Shown here in pieces: positions 18,378-19,815 of a DNA stretch of 19,815 nucleotides. The position numbers and the translations under genes are program-made. Within the stretch, counting starts at the first letter, position 1; each line of letters begins with the position of its first letter. The stretch is from an uncultured Bacteroidales bacterium (GTDB taxonomy: Bacteria; Bacteroidota; Bacteroidia; Bacteroidales; Paludibacteraceae): assembly GCA_937910305.1 (NCBI GenBank), contig CALEPS010000031.1, forward strand, positions 1 to 19,815, in the 5' to 3' direction. Below the pieces are notes generated by a model that saw only the letters and a program-made list of their open reading frames with translations, was not told the origin of the DNA and did no database searches.

Positions 18378-18428
18378 TTCATATACCGATATGTTGATCC
18401 CGCGAACACGTGTTCGATGGTATATGAA
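18378..18428. promoter_or_regulatory. Inverted repeat around P21 with central palindrome
   Basis: TTCATATACC (18378-18387) and GGTATATGAA (18419-18428) are perfect inverted copies. Between them lies CGAACACGTGTTCG, a 14-bp palindrome overlapping the TTCGC end of P21. This is a good candidate operator. Confidence 0.55.
18379..18406 (-). promoter_or_regulatory. 28-bp promoter-like element P21
   Basis: TTCGCG-N5-AACA-N7-ATATGA, with AGGAGG following directly. It sits inside a larger inverted repeat (18378-18428). Confidence 0.65.
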
Positions 18429-18458
18429 GAAAAAAAGACCCTCTTGTTTAGAGGGCCT
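18429..18458 (-). terminator. Intrinsic terminator with stop codon in loop
   Basis: GCCCTC-TAAACAA-GAGGGT then CTTTTTTT. The TAA of the gene at 18448 is in the loop. Confidence 0.75.
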
Positions 18459-18741
18459 CCCAGCCGGTTATAGAGTACTTGCTTGAAAAGATCTCAGCAT
18501 ACATATTGTATCTGCCAATCATCAGCTTGAAATTCCGAACCTTATTCCAAAGCACGGGATAGACGCACTCCCAATGTCCATCCTCGAAACCTCCGATCGT
18601 CTTCGGCACTCCACCCAGAATTCCGTAGAGTCCCTCGATATCGAAAGCGTCGAGCTCAAATTCGTGCATCGCCTCGTAGTTCGGAAAAGTTACCTTGAAC
18701 ACCCGATTCCTGAACAGACCTTTTCTGTTGTTGATTTTCAT
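18448..18741 (-). CDS. Protein of unknown function
   Basis: The predicted protein has 97 residues, starting MKINNRKGLFRNRVFKVTFP. It alternates strands and helices (FELDAFDIEGLYGILGGVPK, CVYPVLWNKVRNFKLMIG). GGGGAGG lies 7 bases before the ATG. Its last codons and stop form one arm and the loop of the terminator hairpin. No family is recognised. Confidence 0.7.
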   Translation of the reverse strand: MKINNRKGLFRNRVFKVTFPNYEAMHEFELDAFDIEGLYGILGGVPKTIGGFEDGHWECVYPVLWNKVRNFKLMIGRYNMYAEIFSSKYSITGWEAL

Positions 18742-18762
18742 TCAAACACCTCCCCATAATCT

Positions 18763-18790
18763 CTATTAAGGCAAGTGTTCTGAATGCGAA
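18763..18790 (-). promoter_or_regulatory. 28-bp promoter-like element P22
   Basis: TTCGCA-N5-AACA-N7-TAATAG, joined to long repeat C. It serves the gene at 18448. Confidence 0.7.
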
Positions 18791-18856
18791 TAGTCTGGAC
18801 GAGCGTAGCGAAGACAGGCTTGTTCATAATTTGCGCACGAAGTAAGTCAATGCGAA
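18786..18856 (-). repeat. Long intergenic repeat C with sigma70-like promoter
   Basis: On the minus strand it contains TTGACT (18845-18850), a 16-base spacer and TATGAA (18823-18828), a credible host-type promoter, followed by CTTCGCTACGCTCG and then P22. It is near-identical to repeat D. Confidence 0.65.
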
Positions 18857-18935
18857 AAAAATACAAACATGTTTATATAGCGAAGCCTATCGGGCCTGCA
18901 TCTGGTTTAATCAGTCATCAGAATCGGTTTTTGCC

Positions 18936-19238
18936 TCAATAGTCTCCGGGTAACAGCAGTGTCGTCACAGAGCGATCCCACTCGGTGATGATCCAGAGTC
19001 TGTCCTCGAATACCTCTTCGATATACTCCGGAATCTGGTAAGACGCCAACAGACGTTCACCGTTCTTCACGGATTCGTCGTTCAGCTTCCAGTCTTCCTC
19101 TGGCAATTCGCCCCAGTCGTTCGCAATATACCTGCTCAAACACAGCGTTACAAACTTCGAGAACTCAGGATTTGAGTCAATCAATTCCCAAACACTCTTC
19201 GTAGCAACAACATTACCCAAACCAAAAGTAATCGCCAT
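18936..19238 (-). CDS. Uncharacterised family, WIITE-DRS-TTLLLP motif
   Basis: The predicted protein has 100 residues from ATG 19236-19238, starting MAITFGLGNVVATKSVWELI. The sequence continues with SRYIANDWGELPEEDWKLND, then GERLLASYQI and LWIITEWDRSVTTLLLPGDY. From memory this is a known plasmid/phage family with F-xG-VVATPGA, GDWG-L-EED, N, G-RLLSAY and LWIITEADRS-TT-LLP-EY, of unknown function. The order and terminal motif match well. AGGA lies 8 bases before the ATG, and AATATC sits in the RBS spacer. Confidence 0.75.
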   Translation of the reverse strand: MAITFGLGNVVATKSVWELIDSNPEFSKFVTLCLSRYIANDWGELPEEDWKLNDESVKNGERLLASYQIPEYIEEVFEDRLWIITEWDRSVTTLLLPGDY

Positions 19239-19283
19239 AATATCATTCCTCATTTCTGTCAAGTCGATTCGGCCCGACAGGCT

Positions 19284-19311
19284 TCATTATATGGCGTGTT
19301 GATGCCGCGAT
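19284..19311 (-). promoter_or_regulatory. 28-bp promoter-like element P23
   Basis: ATCGCG-N5-AACA-N7-TAATGA (with TATAATGA). It serves the gene at 18936. Confidence 0.65.
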
Positions 19312-19325
19312 TTACTGCCATTTTG

Positions 19326-19350
19326 AAAAAAAAGAGAGCGCTGGGCTCTC
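19326..19350 (-). terminator. Intrinsic terminator
   Basis: GAGAGC/GCTCTC stem and eight T bases. The TGA of the HTH gene at 19349 begins the stem. Confidence 0.75.
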
Positions 19351-19687
19351 AAGACTTCAAGCGAATCGAAATCGGTCCGTCGAGCCAGGATCTCATTGCG
19401 CCCTCGTGTTTTCCTTCATCCAGAAGCAAACGCACAGAGCTCTCATTCAACCCCAGCTCTTCGGCGATCTCATGACTCGTCTTCCCAGCGTCTCTCAGTT
19501 GTTCAGCCTTGTCCATACGAACGTCGCGCATGATTCTATGCGCCTCGGAAACCTTCTTGCGAAATGCGACTGTCGAAAGACCGAAATGTTCGGCGACGTC
19601 AGCCTCAGTATAGAGGCGATCGCCATTCTCATTCCGGGCATCCTTCATAGTCTTGACTTCGTTCAGAAACCTCTCGTAAATCAACAT
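19349..19687 (-). CDS. Double helix-turn-helix DNA-binding protein
   Basis: The predicted protein has 112 residues. Two HTH-like segments are visible: RLYTEADVAEHFGLSTVAFR (about 24-43) and KAEQLRDAGKTSHEIAEELG then LNESSVRLLLDEGK (about 60-92). The second resembles sigma region 4/Trp-repressor-type HTH. No catalytic domain is present. It is a candidate regulator of the 28-bp elements, but nothing proves that. AAGGAGG lies 7 bases before the ATG; the stop begins the terminator stem. Confidence 0.75.
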   Translation of the reverse strand: MLIYERFLNEVKTMKDARNENGDRLYTEADVAEHFGLSTVAFRKKVSEAHRIMRDVRMDKAEQLRDAGKTSHEIAEELGLNESSVRLLLDEGKHEGAMRSWLDGPISIRLKS

Positions 19688-19723
19688 AGAAATACCTCCT
19701 TAATCATATTGAGCAAGCTGCTC

Positions 19724-19751
19724 TCAATTAAGGAGGTGTTTGAAACGCGAA
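19724..19751 (-). promoter_or_regulatory. 28-bp promoter-like element P24
   Basis: TTCGCG-N5-AACA then TTAATTGA, with a weaker last block. It is joined to long repeat D and serves the HTH gene at 19349. Confidence 0.6.
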
Positions 19752-19815
19752 TAGTCTGAACGAACGTAGCGAAGATAGGCTCGTTCATAATTTGCGCACG
19801 TAGTAAGCCAACGCG
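19746..19815 (-). repeat. Long intergenic repeat D (runs to the right edge)
   Basis: It matches repeat C over about 65 bases: TTGGCT, 16-base spacer, TATGAA, then a GAACGA/TCGTTC hairpin, then P24. The far end is cut by the window. Confidence 0.65.

Noticed and set aside
7925..18645. AATATC bias as a side effect of avoiding GATATC
   Set aside because: GATATC is present several times (near 7925, 8570, 8853, 12224, 15172, 18638), so avoidance is not the cause.
18936..18960. An alternative frame after the gene at 18936 giving an acidic tail (ETIEAKTDSDD)
   Set aside because: The family I recall ends with a LLLP-x-x-Y motif exactly as the normal frame does, and no slippery site is visible.
1..19815. 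Stop-codon recoding as in some gut phages, prompted by the tRNA-like region
   Set aside because: TAA, TGA and TAG all end plausible genes at sensible places, and no gene contains in-frame stops.
1..19815. CRISPR array, insertion sequence or integrase
   Set aside because: The repeats are promoters and leaders with unequal spacing. No spacer array, transposase catalytic motif or recombinase was seen; the HTH protein at 8817 has no transposase domain.

Overview
The window looks like part of a double-stranded DNA bacteriophage (or prophage) of a Gram-positive host, most likely a Firmicute/Clostridia. Four things point that way: about 55 tightly packed small genes all read on the minus strand; nearly all have strong AGGAGG-type ribosome binding sites; two proteins match the phage family I recognise as DUF6353 and others match phage-typical uncharacterised families; and TAA, TGA and TAG all serve as ordinary stops, so the standard code applies. 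No structural, packaging, replication or lysis gene is recognisable. This is an accessory or early/middle region whose genes are mostly of unknown function. I saw no credible plus-strand gene.

Layout, read on the plus coordinate (transcription runs right to left). At 1-1370 there is a partial gene and three small membrane or acidic proteins. At 1437-4064 there are zinc-ribbon proteins, small unknowns and the first DUF6353 membrane protein. At 4193-6600 there are a second DUF6353 paralogue, a GT-A-fold glycosyltransferase and membrane/zinc-ribbon proteins behind a structured leader RNA. At 6851-8406 there is an overlapping operon: XRE regulator, ThyX-like protein, MazG-like pyrophosphatase, small protein. 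At 8471-10186 there are two tiny proteins, two DNA-binding proteins (HTH and ribbon-helix-helix) and a more AT-rich pair. At 10242-13722 there are single-membrane-segment proteins, a nucleoside deoxyribosyltransferase-like protein, and a widespread phage family beginning MGLDM. At 13820-16021 there is a run of very small proteins, several with Cys pairs. At 16088-19687 almost every gene stands alone as a cassette of terminator, conserved 28-bp element, RBS and gene.

Two sequence systems run across the window and are its most interesting content. (1) A 28-bp element, TTCGCR-N5-AACA-N7-TAATGA, occurs at least 24 times on the coding strand, with identical internal spacing. It usually lies just before a ribosome binding site and just after (or fused to) the T-run of an intrinsic terminator. 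It is probably the phage's promoter, but in some copies the Shine-Dalgarno follows the TAATGA block with no gap, which does not fit a normal -10 box. (2) The hexamer AATATC (RAATATCM in most copies) occurs about 50 times on the plus strand and only about twice on the minus strand, in all three reading frames and between genes. About five per strand are expected by chance. It resembles an orientation-dependent DNA signal.

Other organisation: terminators often hold the stop codon in the hairpin loop. Two or three promoter-proximal hairpin RNAs (near 6640-6753, 10780-10933 and 15712-15778) look like small RNAs or attenuating leaders. Four long intergenic repeats carry a second promoter-like box upstream of the 28-bp element. 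All counts are by eye and no homology search was run.
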